From a virus, in IMG/VR virus record IMGVR_UViG_3300009130_000010, positions 38,930 through 102,929 of that record: 64,000 bases of DNA. One strand, written 5' to 3'. The first letter of the stretch is position 1; every line of letters begins with the position of its first letter. Below the pieces are notes generated by a model. It searched no databases, was not told where the DNA came from, and saw nothing but the letters and a program-made list of their open reading frames with translations. This document shows positions 8,221 to 16,601 of this stretch, piece by piece. The position numbers were made by a program, and so were the translations under genes.

Positions 8221-8588
8221 TCATTCAGATATTTTGCCCATACTTCACCCGCTAGGGGCAAAGTATAAGGTAGTTCATCATTCGAGTAACTCACCCATAA
8301 CGTCTAAGAAGATTTAGTATTACTACTAACGGAGGCGGAAACCCGCTAACCCCCTACTTCAGCTTCACATAAGTTTCGGAACATTTATTCACCCAGAACG
8401 TCGAATGTTTAAATGTTGAAGTTGTATCTTTTTCACAGAGCTTCATCTTTTAGCCTTTAAGTATAATGGCCTTCACTTGCTACAACCCAGATCTGAGTAC
8501 AGGTGTCTGTACCCTCAAGGGTATGTTTGTGAGGTAGCTATATAGTTGTTAATGTTTGCCTGAATGTTGCTGTTAATAGTATGTTATC
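8221..8588. other. Non-coding region with multiple hairpins; candidate structured RNA
   Basis: About 370 bases between convergent genes with no convincing ORF on either strand (only 23-30 codon frames). Several stems are visible: TTTGCCC (8233-8239) with GGGCAAA (8256-8262), competing with ATACTT (8240-8245) and AAGTAT (8261-8266); a GCGG/CCGC stem near 8335-8350; GTACAG/CTGTAC with a GTGT loop (8497-8512); and UACCC/GGGUA with a UCAA tetraloop (8510-8523). ACCCGCTA occurs twice, and variants of TTCACCCxxAACGTC occur near 8290 and 8390. It seems less AT-rich than its flanks. This may be a small RNA or a long 3' region, strand unknown. No tRNA or tmRNA could be fitted. Confidence 0.4.
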
Positions 8589-9101
8589 TTAGGCACACAA
8601 TGTTTTAACCAAATCTGAATTTCTTGTGAAAAATTCCTCAAAATTTGATATGCGCCAGTTAGAGCCTGTAGTGTTAGACCAGTAGTCTATATAGTTTTTT
8701 GATTTTGAATTGTGCCTAGTTTCTATGGCTATGAATTTGCCTACTTGATTGAATTTCATTATTAATATATTAAAGTCGTCTGGTACTGCTACATCCATTA
8801 GTTGAGATATCCACTCTTCTAACATTGGAATCGGTTCAGGTTGTAATAGTCTGTGAAACGGAAATGCTTTATAAAATTTACATTCCGCATTTAGTTTAGG
8901 AAAACTTTGTCCAGGGACAATGTCTCCTTTGAAGGCTCTTACTTGACCTTCGTGAAGTATTTCCATTCTAGCTTTATTAGACCCGCCCACATAAGCACCG
9001 GAACCAGGAGCTCTTATAAAACTTTCATTGTATAGTCCGGACAAGAATCTTGCGACATCTCGCTCCCAACCTGATCCTTTTGCTTTTTGTGGGCTTGGCA
9101 T
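8589..9101 (-). CDS. PD-(D/E)XK nuclease, Holliday junction resolvase-like
   Basis: A 170-residue protein with the order of motifs expected for archaeal Hjc-type resolvases: an N-terminal helix carrying the conserved Glu (KGSGWERDVARFLSG), a basic/Ser-Gly stretch (RAPGSGAYVGG), the acidic metal ligand in FKGDIV, and the E-x-K motif as AECKFYK. This fold cuts branched or other DNA using divalent metals. In a phage with gp46/gp47 recombination genes nearby, resolving recombination or replication branches before packaging is a reasonable role, taking the place of T4 endonuclease VII. Other PD-(D/E)XK roles are possible. It follows the histone-like gene on the same strand, with a 16-base palindrome in the gap. 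Confidence 0.65.
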   Translation of the reverse strand: MPSPQKAKGSGWERDVARFLSGLYNESFIRAPGSGAYVGGSNKARMEILHEGQVRAFKGDIVPGQSFPKLNAECKFYKAFPFHRLLQPEPIPMLEEWISQLMDVAVPDDFNILIMKFNQVGKFIAIETRHNSKSKNYIDYWSNTTGSNWRISNFEEFFTRNSDLVKTLCA

Positions 9102-9113
9102 AAATTTAAATTA

Positions 9114-9129
9114 CTTTCTTATAAGAAAG
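9114..9129. repeat. Perfect 16-base palindrome upstream of the nuclease gene
   Basis: CTTTCTTATAAGAAAG reads the same on both strands. It lies between the histone-like gene (stop at 9138) and the nuclease start (9101). It may be an operator or a weak hairpin; there is no T run to make it a terminator. Confidence 0.35.
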
Positions 9130-9137
9130 AACTCTAA

Positions 9138-9317
9138 TTACATAGCGTTCTTTTTTTCTTGTATTTCTGCTCTACGAGATTTGCCTAACTTAGATAATTC
9201 ACCTAGTGCCTTACGAGCTCTAGTAGCCGCCGCTTTATTACCTTTGCTATCAAACTTGTCAGATTCGGTCATATAATTATTATATGCCTCAGTTATTTGC
9301 TCATGTAGTGTTGACAT
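9138..9317 (-). CDS. Histone-H1-like small basic protein
   Basis: A 59-residue protein, MSTLHEQITEAYNNYMTESD onward, with KAAATRARKALGELSKLGKS then RRAEIQEKK. The Ala/Lys/Arg-rich helical C-terminal half resembles short histone-like proteins common in marine T4-like phages and large DNA viruses. It probably binds DNA. The start is well supported by AGGAG seven bases upstream of the ATG. An inverted repeat (9331-9349) lies just upstream of the ribosome site. The DNA-binding role is inferred from composition. Confidence 0.7.
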   Translation of the reverse strand: MSTLHEQITEAYNNYMTESDKFDSKGNKAAATRARKALGELSKLGKSRRAEIQEKKNAM

Positions 9318-9330
9318 TTTTTTCTCCTAT

Positions 9331-9349
9331 TAGCTGTATAATCCAGCTA
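9331..9349. promoter_or_regulatory. Inverted repeat in the leader of the histone-like gene
   Basis: TAGCTG and CAGCTA separated by seven bases, immediately upstream of the AGGAG of the minus-strand gene starting at 9317. It could be an RNA hairpin affecting translation or an operator. The position is suggestive only. Confidence 0.3.
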
Positions 9350-9396
9350 TTGTGTTTTATTTACTGTTTAAGGTACCTAGGACAACGATTTCTGAA

Positions 9397-9987
9397 CTAT
9401 TTCTTCGTTTTCTCCCAAACTACCATGTTATGATACTTTTTTTCACCTTCTGGTGTGGTTATACTATGTACTTTTTCAATACTAACAACTTTTAAATCAG
9501 TCTGTTTTTCCCAACCACCTTCTGTTATCCAATCTTTTGGAGTTATACACATACTACAATATAGTAACCCGTCGTCAGTTAAACTATCAGCTATATGCTT
9601 TGAAGCACTAGCATCAACGTGTCCAAATGTTAGTACGCCAATTGCTGTTAAGCATTTATATTTTTGTGGTAATGGTGCTTTAGTTATATCGTGTATCTTA
9701 GTAGTTCTATAATTACCTGCCACAAATCTATTAAGCATAGGTTGATTTAAATCGTAACCATCAATTAAGTATTTGTGATTTATTAATCCAAGTCCTACTT
9801 GACCGTTTCCACAACCAATGTCTCCTACTTCTGTTCCTTCTAGAAAATTATCTATAATCCAATTAGAAGCAATAGTATGACATACCCATCCTCGTTCATT
9901 TATAACTTCGTCATGATAGTTATCCCAACCATCATACAATTCGCTATTACTTTTTTTATAAATTTCGTCTAACCAATAATCAGTCAT
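9397..9987 (-). CDS. Class I SAM-dependent methyltransferase
   Basis: A 196-residue protein with the Rossmann methyltransferase motif I VGDIGCGNGQVGLGL (about residues 54-68), an acidic residue ending strand 2 (YDLNQPML), and a later LTFGHVDA segment. Substrate is not predictable; the compact single domain resembles small-molecule or protein methylases. Its start overlaps the end of the nitroreductase gene by eight bases, placing it last in a coupled run with nitroreductase, adenylate-forming enzyme and dioxygenase. That grouping suggests modification of a small molecule rather than of DNA. Confidence 0.7.
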   Translation of the reverse strand: MTDYWLDEIYKKSNSELYDGWDNYHDEVINERGWVCHTIASNWIIDNFLEGTEVGDIGCGNGQVGLGLINHKYLIDGYDLNQPMLNRFVAGNYRTTKIHDITKAPLPQKYKCLTAIGVLTFGHVDASASKHIADSLTDDGLLYCSMCITPKDWITEGGWEKQTDLKVVSIEKVHSITTPEGEKKYHNMVVWEKTKK

Positions 9988-10669
9988 AATATTTTACCAT
10001 GTCATTTAGGTTTTCTCTAGCTGTTCGATATTTGTTAATTATGTTTTTAGTATCTTCGTATCCAATACTCATACCACACAATACAATTTTTTCTTTATAC
10101 TCAGGTAATTCTTGTCTTACTATATCAGCATACTCTCCTAATGACCCCTGTGGACAGGTTGCCAGGCCATGTTCAACAGCTGACAACATAATCGACTGTA
10201 TAAACATACCATAGTCTACATAAGAACCTTTGCCTAATGCTCTGTCAATAAAAAATAATAACATAACAGGAGCATCAAACCCTCTATAATTTTTAGCATA
10301 TAACAAATTTTTACGTTCTGTCATTTCTCTAGTAATACCTAGTTGATTATATAAAGCTAATCCACATTCTTTTCTTCGTTGCTTATACTCTCCAAACCAT
10401 TCAGCATCTTTTTCACTAAACTTATCAAATGGATAATACTCGTAATCCATAACAGGTGTTATACCAGAACTAAATGCTTCTTCTAATTTGTTACATAAAT
10501 TATTTTTTGACGTACCTGTAAGTACAGCTACTTGCCAAGGTTGATGATTATCACCACTTGGTGCTTGTTTGGCTTGCTCTAATATTTTGTTTATAGTATC
10601 AATAGAAACTTCTTTATTTAAAAAAGCTCTTGTTGACTTACGAGTTGCTAAAGCATCACTAACTATCAT
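9980..10669 (-). CDS. Nitroreductase-family flavoprotein
   Basis: A 229-residue protein of the FMN-dependent nitroreductase family. The N-terminal RKSTRAFLNKEVS and QAPSGDNHQPWQVAV form the FMN-binding region, and the C-terminal section contains GLATCPQGSLGEY and VLCGMSIGYED, as in the family (usual form 'GLGS...P.G....G.P'). Members reduce nitro groups, quinones or enones with NAD(P)H, and some act as oxidases in natural product pathways. It overlaps the upstream adenylate-forming gene by four bases and the methyltransferase by eight. The real substrate is unknown. Confidence 0.8.
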   Translation of the reverse strand: MIVSDALATRKSTRAFLNKEVSIDTINKILEQAKQAPSGDNHQPWQVAVLTGTSKNNLCNKLEEAFSSGITPVMDYEYYPFDKFSEKDAEWFGEYKQRRKECGLALYNQLGITREMTERKNLLYAKNYRGFDAPVMLLFFIDRALGKGSYVDYGMFIQSIMLSAVEHGLATCPQGSLGEYADIVRQELPEYKEKIVLCGMSIGYEDTKNIINKYRTARENLNDMVKYYD

Positions 10670-12081
10670 ACTTCTGAATAATCCTTTACATTAACCTTAG
10701 AAATAATATGAGGAGGAAAACTATTTTTAACAATGGCAGGCAATTTACTTCTTTGAAATTTATTTGGACCAGAAAAATATAAATGTTCAGTTACATGATA
10801 TATATCGTGTGGTCGTTTAGCCTTTTGAGCATTATCAGTAAAGTGTTTAGCTACATCATTAGCATTAGCTGTTCCTGTATATATTAAGTAATGAAGTTCA
10901 TCTTGTTCGCAACTAGCAACATTTTCAACACCAGGAACTTCGAGTGCCAATGCTTCTACTAATCCTGTATAAATTTTTATACCACTTTTCATAAAGATAA
11001 CATCATCAAACACTCTACCAGAATAATACCATGTACCATTTTCATCTCTAAACTTATCACCATCTGTTTGCCAATCTAGTGTTCCGTACTTGTACCAAAG
11101 TACGCCTTCTTTGTCAAGTTTTAACTCCCCGTTATAAAGATGTTTTGTAAATCCATAAAAGTTTTTTATTGGATCACCTGGTCTATAAACAGCAACTGAA
11201 TGGCAATCTGCTTCTGTACTTGCCATCATATTGTAAATTGCTTTAAACTTAAATTTCTTTATAATACTTTTGAGAACTACTTCTGGTGTATGTCCTCCAG
11301 AACATTCCCAGTAATCTATAGGCCAATTGAAATCATCAGGACATTCATCAACTATCTTTTTAATAGCATTAGGATATGATATACAACAATTAGGTTTTGC
11401 TTTTACTATCTCCCCAGGTATATTATCTCCCCAATTTAAAAAATGTATACTACCACCTATTAAGTATATTCTTAACAAGTTATAAGGATTATAAGTAGCA
11501 GTAAATCCTGCTGTACAAAGAATTCTTGGTCGTTTATCTTTTGTAAATTCAGGTGCTATAGCAAATAAATGATTAGTAGATGCCTGTGCTGTACATCCTA
11601 ATAATGTCTGCCCATCTACAATAGCTTCTTCATGATCTTCGTAATCCCAAAAGAAAGGATACATTTCAAAAAACTCTTTAACTGTAGTTCCGCTTGTCAT
11701 ACCTCTATATATTTCTTTAGGATGTAATATAGTAGGTCCTGTTTCAGCTGGATCACTTAACATTGTTATTTTATTAGAACGTATAATACAAGTTGCTTTA
11801 CAACCTTTAATCAATCCTTCACGCTCCATCTTAGATTGTCTAGCGTCAGCCTGTGTAGCTGATCCACCGTTTTTAATACTAGCAAGTATCCATAAGTAAT
11901 CATCTATTGTAACTTGATCTTCTGCTATTACAAAAACAACGTGTGGTCCTATACCATGCTCTTTAAGTCTTTTAATTTTAGCATCTAAATTATCGTGTAA
12001 CTCTCCCCAAGTAATTTGTTCAGTAGAATTACTTAAAAAAATATCATCTTCACTGAGAGGTCCTTGTGTTTGTTTTAACAT
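10666..12081 (-). CDS. Adenylate-forming enzyme (ANL superfamily, acyl-CoA synthetase/AMP-ligase-like)
   Basis: A 471-residue protein activating a carboxylate as an acyl-adenylate. Visible core motifs: phosphate loop MTSGTTVKEF (about residue 129), ASTEADC in the place of the A5 'YGxTE' motif, DWQTDGDKF for A7, SGRVFDDVIFMKSGIKI for A8, and a C-terminal NKFQRSKL for the A10 catalytic lysine. It is a little shorter than typical acyl-CoA synthetases (about 500-550), with a trimmed N-terminal domain. No carrier-protein domain is fused. It is coupled to the dioxygenase upstream (two-base gap) and the nitroreductase downstream (overlap). Substrate unknown. Such an enzyme in a phage is unusual. Confidence 0.8.
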   Translation of the reverse strand: MLKQTQGPLSEDDIFLSNSTEQITWGELHDNLDAKIKRLKEHGIGPHVVFVIAEDQVTIDDYLWILASIKNGGSATQADARQSKMEREGLIKGCKATCIIRSNKITMLSDPAETGPTILHPKEIYRGMTSGTTVKEFFEMYPFFWDYEDHEEAIVDGQTLLGCTAQASTNHLFAIAPEFTKDKRPRILCTAGFTATYNPYNLLRIYLIGGSIHFLNWGDNIPGEIVKAKPNCCISYPNAIKKIVDECPDDFNWPIDYWECSGGHTPEVVLKSIIKKFKFKAIYNMMASTEADCHSVAVYRPGDPIKNFYGFTKHLYNGELKLDKEGVLWYKYGTLDWQTDGDKFRDENGTWYYSGRVFDDVIFMKSGIKIYTGLVEALALEVPGVENVASCEQDELHYLIYTGTANANDVAKHFTDNAQKAKRPHDIYHVTEHLYFSGPNKFQRSKLPAIVKNSFPPHIISKVNVKDYSEV

Positions 12082-12082
12082 A

Positions 12083-12895
12083 TTATTCCTTAAAAATATT
12101 TGTGTAATCTAATGCTACACGCCAAAGTTCTCTACTTTTGTTTACAACAGGTGAACGTCTGTGTATAGTATACAATTGATCCATTAATAATAAATCACCT
12201 TTTTTAAATACAAAATGTTTTTGATAAATTGATCTGTCTAATGTTTTTTTATATTTTTCTTTTACAATATCTACGTTTACTGGCTCACCGTTTTGCCATG
12301 CTTTTTCTAACAATGGTGGTTGCCAATATAAAAACTCTTGCCCATCTACAGGATGTTTATTTACTGCTGGCATACAGTCATCACCGTCGTGATGAATTGG
12401 CATAACGTAATCATCTAAACTTGTATCAACATTTGATTCTTCTTTTGACCCATATATACCATAACTACTAAAATTGTTTAACTGTATATCAATAGAACGC
12501 CAATAGTCTTTTTCTTTTTCAGGTAACTCATTAAAAGCATCTCTATTGTTTAATAAACTAAAAACAGTATCAGGACATTCTCCTACACAATATAAAGCAA
12601 TTAGTATTTCTTTAAACTCACCTAAATGATGTATTGTGCCATTGGCGTGCCATTGTAGTTCTGTTTCTCCAAACAATCCACCTGGCATTACTCTTGCTAT
12701 GTCTGGATTTTCTTTTGGGTTATAATGAAATTGTCCCATTGTATCGTCGTCTGTATTTCCTATACGTCTACAATAGTCAACTAGTTGAGGTTGTGTTAAA
12801 TTTTGTTCATGATGAAATGTATATCCATCTTTTAATACTTGTTGAATTTCTGATTTTAATTCTGAATCTGTATATTCTAATACTTGTACAGTCAT
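12083..12895 (-). CDS. TauD/TfdA-family 2-oxoglutarate-dependent oxygenase
   Basis: A 270-residue protein with the jelly-roll layout of TauD-type Fe(II)/2-oxoglutarate oxygenases. The proximal motif is ELQWHANGTI (His83), the distal His is in YTIHRRSPVV (His245), and the 2-oxoglutarate-binding Arg is in SRELWRVALDY. The usual proximal H-x-D is H-x-N here (Asn85), which is uncommon and may alter iron binding or activity. The GTG at 12904 is an alternative start, but ATG at 12895 has AAAGGG about ten bases upstream and is preferred. Family members hydroxylate taurine, carnitine precursors, chlorinated acids or amino acids. Proximity to betaine-type transport genes makes a quaternary amine substrate possible but unproven. 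Confidence 0.75.
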   Translation of the reverse strand: MTVQVLEYTDSELKSEIQQVLKDGYTFHHEQNLTQPQLVDYCRRIGNTDDDTMGQFHYNPKENPDIARVMPGGLFGETELQWHANGTIHHLGEFKEILIALYCVGECPDTVFSLLNNRDAFNELPEKEKDYWRSIDIQLNNFSSYGIYGSKEESNVDTSLDDYVMPIHHDGDDCMPAVNKHPVDGQEFLYWQPPLLEKAWQNGEPVNVDIVKEKYKKTLDRSIYQKHFVFKKGDLLLMDQLYTIHRRSPVVNKSRELWRVALDYTNIFKE

Positions 12896-12928
12896 TGATA
12901 ACACCCTTTACTATGCTTTAATTACTTA

Positions 12929-13795
12929 TTATTTCTTCCAACGATCATCACGTTTATTGTATGCTTGAACAACTCTATCAATAATAATTGCTAAAGCAAC
13001 TATTGACAATCCACTTATAACACCTAATCCTAAAAATTGATTTCCAACAGCGTTCATAACTTGTGACCCTAACCCTCTAACACCAATCATTGATGCTATT
13101 ACTACCATTGCCAGTGCCATCATTATTGTTTGGTTAATACCACCAAAAATTGTTGCTCTTGCTAACGGTAATTCAACAAGAGCTAAAATATGTTTAGCTC
13201 GTAATCCTAATGCTTCTGCTGTTTCTATTAAATCTTTATTAATTTCTCGAATACCGATATTTGTAAATCTAATTACTGGTGGCATAGCATAAAAACATAT
13301 AGCAATTAAGCCAGGGACTTTGCCAAGTCCAAATAACATTATAACAGGAATTAGATATACAAAACTAGGAATAGTTTGCATGAAATCAAGCATAGGTAAA
13401 ATTATAGATTGTGCTTTATCTTTTTTTGCCATTAGTATTCCGAGAGGAATACCAAATGTAACACAAATAAATGTAGATACAGAAACTATAGCTAAAGTTC
13501 TCATGGTATCATCCCACATACCAACTAAACCTATAGCTATAAAGGCAGTCAATGATCCTAAAATTATTTTCCAGTTTTTAGTAAGAACCCATATTAATAA
13601 TCCTACTACTAATAAGAATACATAATATGGCGTTGCTAATAATAATTTTTCAAACCAAATAAGAAAATAGAGGAGTGGGGAAAGAAAGTCTTGGAAACTT
13701 TCTCCCCACGTACTAGCAAATTCTCTAAACGTACTGTCAATAAATTTCTTAATCGCTACTATGTTACTCTTTTCCAATGATGGAAAATTACTCAT
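12929..13795 (-). CDS. ABC transporter permease, ProW/OpuAB-like (glycine betaine type)
   Basis: A 288-residue inner membrane protein with about seven hydrophobic segments. The BPD_transp_1 EAA loop reads LIETAEALGLRAKHILALVE then LPLARATIFGG, followed by TIMMALAMVVIASMIGVRGLG, closely matching ProW permeases for glycine betaine, proline betaine or choline. It lies five bases from the cognate binding protein gene upstream. The matching ATPase (ProV/OpuAA) is not in this window, so the phage subunits either work with the host ATPase or with one encoded elsewhere in the genome. Base composition resembles its neighbours, so transfer was not very recent. Confidence 0.9.
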   Translation of the reverse strand: MSNFPSLEKSNIVAIKKFIDSTFREFASTWGESFQDFLSPLLYFLIWFEKLLLATPYYVFLLVVGLLIWVLTKNWKIILGSLTAFIAIGLVGMWDDTMRTLAIVSVSTFICVTFGIPLGILMAKKDKAQSIILPMLDFMQTIPSFVYLIPVIMLFGLGKVPGLIAICFYAMPPVIRFTNIGIREINKDLIETAEALGLRAKHILALVELPLARATIFGGINQTIMMALAMVVIASMIGVRGLGSQVMNAVGNQFLGLGVISGLSIVALAIIIDRVVQAYNKRDDRWKK

Positions 13796-13800
13796 AGCTA

Positions 13801-14826
13801 TTAATCAAGTGTTACGTTCAAGCCTAGCTTTTCAGCCGCCTCCGGCGTTACCCATTTAGACCAAGTTTCTTTATGTGATTTAAGAAACTCTATAGCAACG
13901 TCAGTTGGTGATGCTTGATTATCATTAGAATATATTAATAAAGTGTTTAATACATCACCTGGCATTTGCCTTTTAGATAGATAAACCATTACATCTGGAT
14001 GAAGACCCGATGTAACTACTGTGGCAATAATTGTTTCTGGATATGCTGATGGCTTTGGTCCAATACATTCATCATCAGGTAATGTTATACACTCCCAATT
14101 TTCTTGTCCAGCGAATTCAGTTTCAAAAGGAAGTTTTGACAATCCTAATTTACCTACTAATAATGTTGGTGACCAGTAATAACCGAAAAAGTTTTCCTTT
14201 TTAGTTACAGCACCAGTCCAAGCGGCATCTAAACCTACACCAGATCCAGGGTTAATAAGTTTCCAGCCTTTTGCCTCCATATCAAATGCTTCGAATAAAT
14301 TTTGATGTTGCATTTGACAAGCCCAGCCGTCAGGACAAATAGCAATTCCGCCTTTTGTCGCATCTTCTGGATGTGGAAATAGTTCTGGATGTTCAAGTAC
14401 CTTTTCAAAAGAAGTTAATTCCGGATGTGCTTCTAACACATAATCAGGAACATAAAATCCTTCACCAGCACCTTCAATAACTCCTATACTTGCTGTAAGT
14501 AATTTACCTTCAGCTACAGCTTCGTCATATCCAGCACCTAAAAATGAAGTCCAAGCTTCACTAAAAATATTAGGTGACTCTGTGGCTAACATTGACGTAA
14601 TAGTAGCTTCAGTTCCACCTGGAACTATTTCTACTTTATGTCCATAGCCTATTTTAAGTATTACAGTATCAATATGAGCCAATATCGTTCCCGATGGCCA
14701 ATTGAGTTCTGCTATTTTAATTTCGTCAGCTTTTGCTTGTGCTGTAAATAACCCGGCTGTTGAAACCATAGATATAAACAGCATACTGACTATAATTAAG
14801 AAACGTTTAATGTGTTTGCTAGTCAT
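13801..14826 (-). CDS. Periplasmic glycine-betaine-type substrate-binding protein (ProX/OpuAC-like)
   Basis: A 341-residue protein with an N-terminal signal peptide (about residues 1-33, ending AQAKA). The mature protein starts with the OpuAC pattern IKIAELNWPSGTILAHIDT, followed by LKIGYGHKVEIVPGG and an aromatic-rich ligand pocket region (SEAWTSFLGAGYDEA, FFGYYWSPTLLVG). The C-terminus carries WSKWVTPEAAEKLG, typical of the family. It delivers betaine-like osmolytes to the permease encoded directly downstream. It starts 11 bases after gp46 with a strong AAAGGAG site. Binding-protein genes of this kind are rare in phages. The exact ligand (glycine betaine, choline, DMSP or other) cannot be told. 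Confidence 0.9.
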   Translation of the reverse strand: MTSKHIKRFLIIVSMLFISMVSTAGLFTAQAKADEIKIAELNWPSGTILAHIDTVILKIGYGHKVEIVPGGTEATITSMLATESPNIFSEAWTSFLGAGYDEAVAEGKLLTASIGVIEGAGEGFYVPDYVLEAHPELTSFEKVLEHPELFPHPEDATKGGIAICPDGWACQMQHQNLFEAFDMEAKGWKLINPGSGVGLDAAWTGAVTKKENFFGYYWSPTLLVGKLGLSKLPFETEFAGQENWECITLPDDECIGPKPSAYPETIIATVVTSGLHPDVMVYLSKRQMPGDVLNTLLIYSNDNQASPTDVAIEFLKSHKETWSKWVTPEAAEKLGLNVTLD

Positions 14827-14837
14827 TTCTTTCTCCT

Positions 14838-16601
14838 TTAGTTAACGTTAACGTCATTATTGTAACTGGTAAAACCGTTTTCTTTAGTAACGGTAAGCAC
14901 GTTGTTTACTCTACCAGCAAGTTCATCTCTATGTGAGATAAGCCATATGCTTTTCTTTCTTTCTCTTGATATCTTTTTCAAAACAGCAAGAGAGCTTTCA
15001 ACTCCAGAGGTGTCCATGCCTGAGTCAATCAACTCGTCGATAAACAACAAGTTTATAGGTTGGTATAGATTTTCCCAAACATCGCGGAAAGACCAACTTA
15101 ATGCTAATATCAATCTATTCCTCTCACCTCTGGATAAGTTATCAAAGTCAAGATCGCGACCTAACTCGGTGATCTCAATTGATAAATCATTTTGGAATAT
15201 CACTTTATGTGGTAATCCAATCTTGTCAAGATAGTATGTTAATCGTTTATTTAAGAATGCTAAATTCTGTTCAATAATACGTTTACGAACAAAACTATCT
15301 TTACTTGTTAGTAACTTGTATAAAAATTCTTGGTGTTCTTTTACGTTATTTAACTGTTCTAATACATCAAACGAGATCTCTTGAAGACCAGACTCTTCCA
15401 TTTCAGTTATTTGTTCATTATAGGTATTTTCTTCTGCTTGTTTATTTGTCAATTGATCTTCAAGAGTTGTTAACGTACTTTTATGATTGTGTGCTTCTGT
15501 GGCACTTTCATAAAAAGTTTCTGGTCGTTTACCAATATCAACTCTTAATAAAATTTGTTCAGCAACTCTATTATTTGCATTTTCTAATTCTTTTGTTATA
15601 TCTTTTTGTTCTTTCTGAAGATTTTTTAATTTTTCTTTATAATCTTTTAAATGTTTAATGTCTTGACCACAACTATCACAAGTATGATTTTCAACAAGTT
15701 TTAGACTGTCAGCAATTTTTTCTGATTCTTTAATAAGTCTATCTACTGCTCGTTCACTACTAGCTACCTCGGTCTCTAATAACGATTGTTCGTTTTTAAG
15801 AGTCATAAAATCATTTAATTGCTCATGTTGTTTTAATTCAGCATCAATGTCTACATCACCTAAATCAGCAATCGCTTTTTCTAATTTTTGTACTTGCTCG
15901 TCTTTACTATCTTCCCATAACTTACTTCTACGTTTAAGATTTTCTATTTGTTCTTTAATATGAGCATTTGCTTGTTCAACACCTTGTATTCTATATTCTT
16001 CTTCTTTAGCATCATCTCTATTTTTCTTCATCTGTTCTTTAAGTTTCTCAGATTTTTCACTTAATAAAGTAATACCTAATAGTTGCTCAATAATAGCACG
16101 TTGGTCATTATTTTTAAGTGCTAAAAAAGGTTCCGTGTAAGTGTTCAGTGCCACAACGTGTTTAAACATTTCGTGACCCATTTCAAGTAAACGATTTATT
16201 TCATGTTGTGTTTCTCTACTATCACCTTGAGCATTATCTTCTGCTTCTTGCTCTTGCTCATCAATATAAAATTTTAATAAGTTAGGTCTACGCCCACGTT
16301 CAATTTTATACTTCTTATCATTCTTTTCAAATTCTAAACAAACAAGCATATTCTTGGCGTTTGTTTTATTAATTAAATTGTCAACTCTAATCTTAGTAAG
16401 TGCTTGTCCGTATAAAGCATAACTTAAAGCATTAATGATTGTTGTTTTACCAGTACCATTTCTAGCACCTGTATCATCACCACCTAAGTCTAAGTTCTCT
16501 CCGAGTACAAGTGTTAAATCATCTCTATTGAAATCTATTGCCTGTGTGCTGTTACCCACACTCATAAAGTTCTTGACTGTAATACTGTTTAAGTTAAACA
16601 T
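14838..16601 (-). CDS. 46: Recombination endonuclease subunit gp46 (SbcC/Rad50-like)
   Basis: A 587-residue SMC-type ATPase that works with gp47 to resect DNA ends during recombination-dependent replication and host DNA degradation. The Walker A region is near residues 34-54 (LVLGEN then GARNGTGKTTII). Two long coiled-coil arms flank a zinc-hook CxxC (HTCDSCGQDI, about residue 310). The C-terminal LSRGERNRLILALSWSFRD signature and the Walker B NLLFIDELIDSGMD complete the ATPase head. The length fits T4 gp46 (560). It abuts gp47 upstream (stop and start share base 16601) and the binding protein gene downstream. Confidence 0.95.
   Translation of the reverse strand: MFNLNSITVKNFMSVGNSTQAIDFNRDDLTLVLGENLDLGGDDTGARNGTGKTTIINALSYALYGQALTKIRVDNLINKTNAKNMLVCLEFEKNDKKYKIERGRRPNLLKFYIDEQEQEAEDNAQGDSRETQHEINRLLEMGHEMFKHVVALNTYTEPFLALKNNDQRAIIEQLLGITLLSEKSEKLKEQMKKNRDDAKEEEYRIQGVEQANAHIKEQIENLKRRSKLWEDSKDEQVQKLEKAIADLGDVDIDAELKQHEQLNDFMTLKNEQSLLETEVASSERAVDRLIKESEKIADSLKLVENHTCDSCGQDIKHLKDYKEKLKNLQKEQKDITKELENANNRVAEQILLRVDIGKRPETFYESATEAHNHKSTLTTLEDQLTNKQAEENTYNEQITEMEESGLQEISFDVLEQLNNVKEHQEFLYKLLTSKDSFVRKRIIEQNLAFLNKRLTYYLDKIGLPHKVIFQNDLSIEITELGRDLDFDNLSRGERNRLILALSWSFRDVWENLYQPINLLFIDELIDSGMDTSGVESSLAVLKKISRERKKSIWLISHRDELAGRVNNVLTVTKENGFTSYNNDVNVN

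Noticed and set aside
8235-8266. Possible H-type pseudoknot from TGCCC/GGGCA and ATACTT/AAGTAT
   Set aside because: The two stems abut with no connecting loops on either side, so both cannot form at once; they are better seen as competing hairpins.
8085-8588. tRNA or tmRNA in the gene-free region
   Set aside because: No acceptor stem with CCA-like end, no T-loop/anticodon arm combination and no tmRNA start motif could be fitted on either strand.
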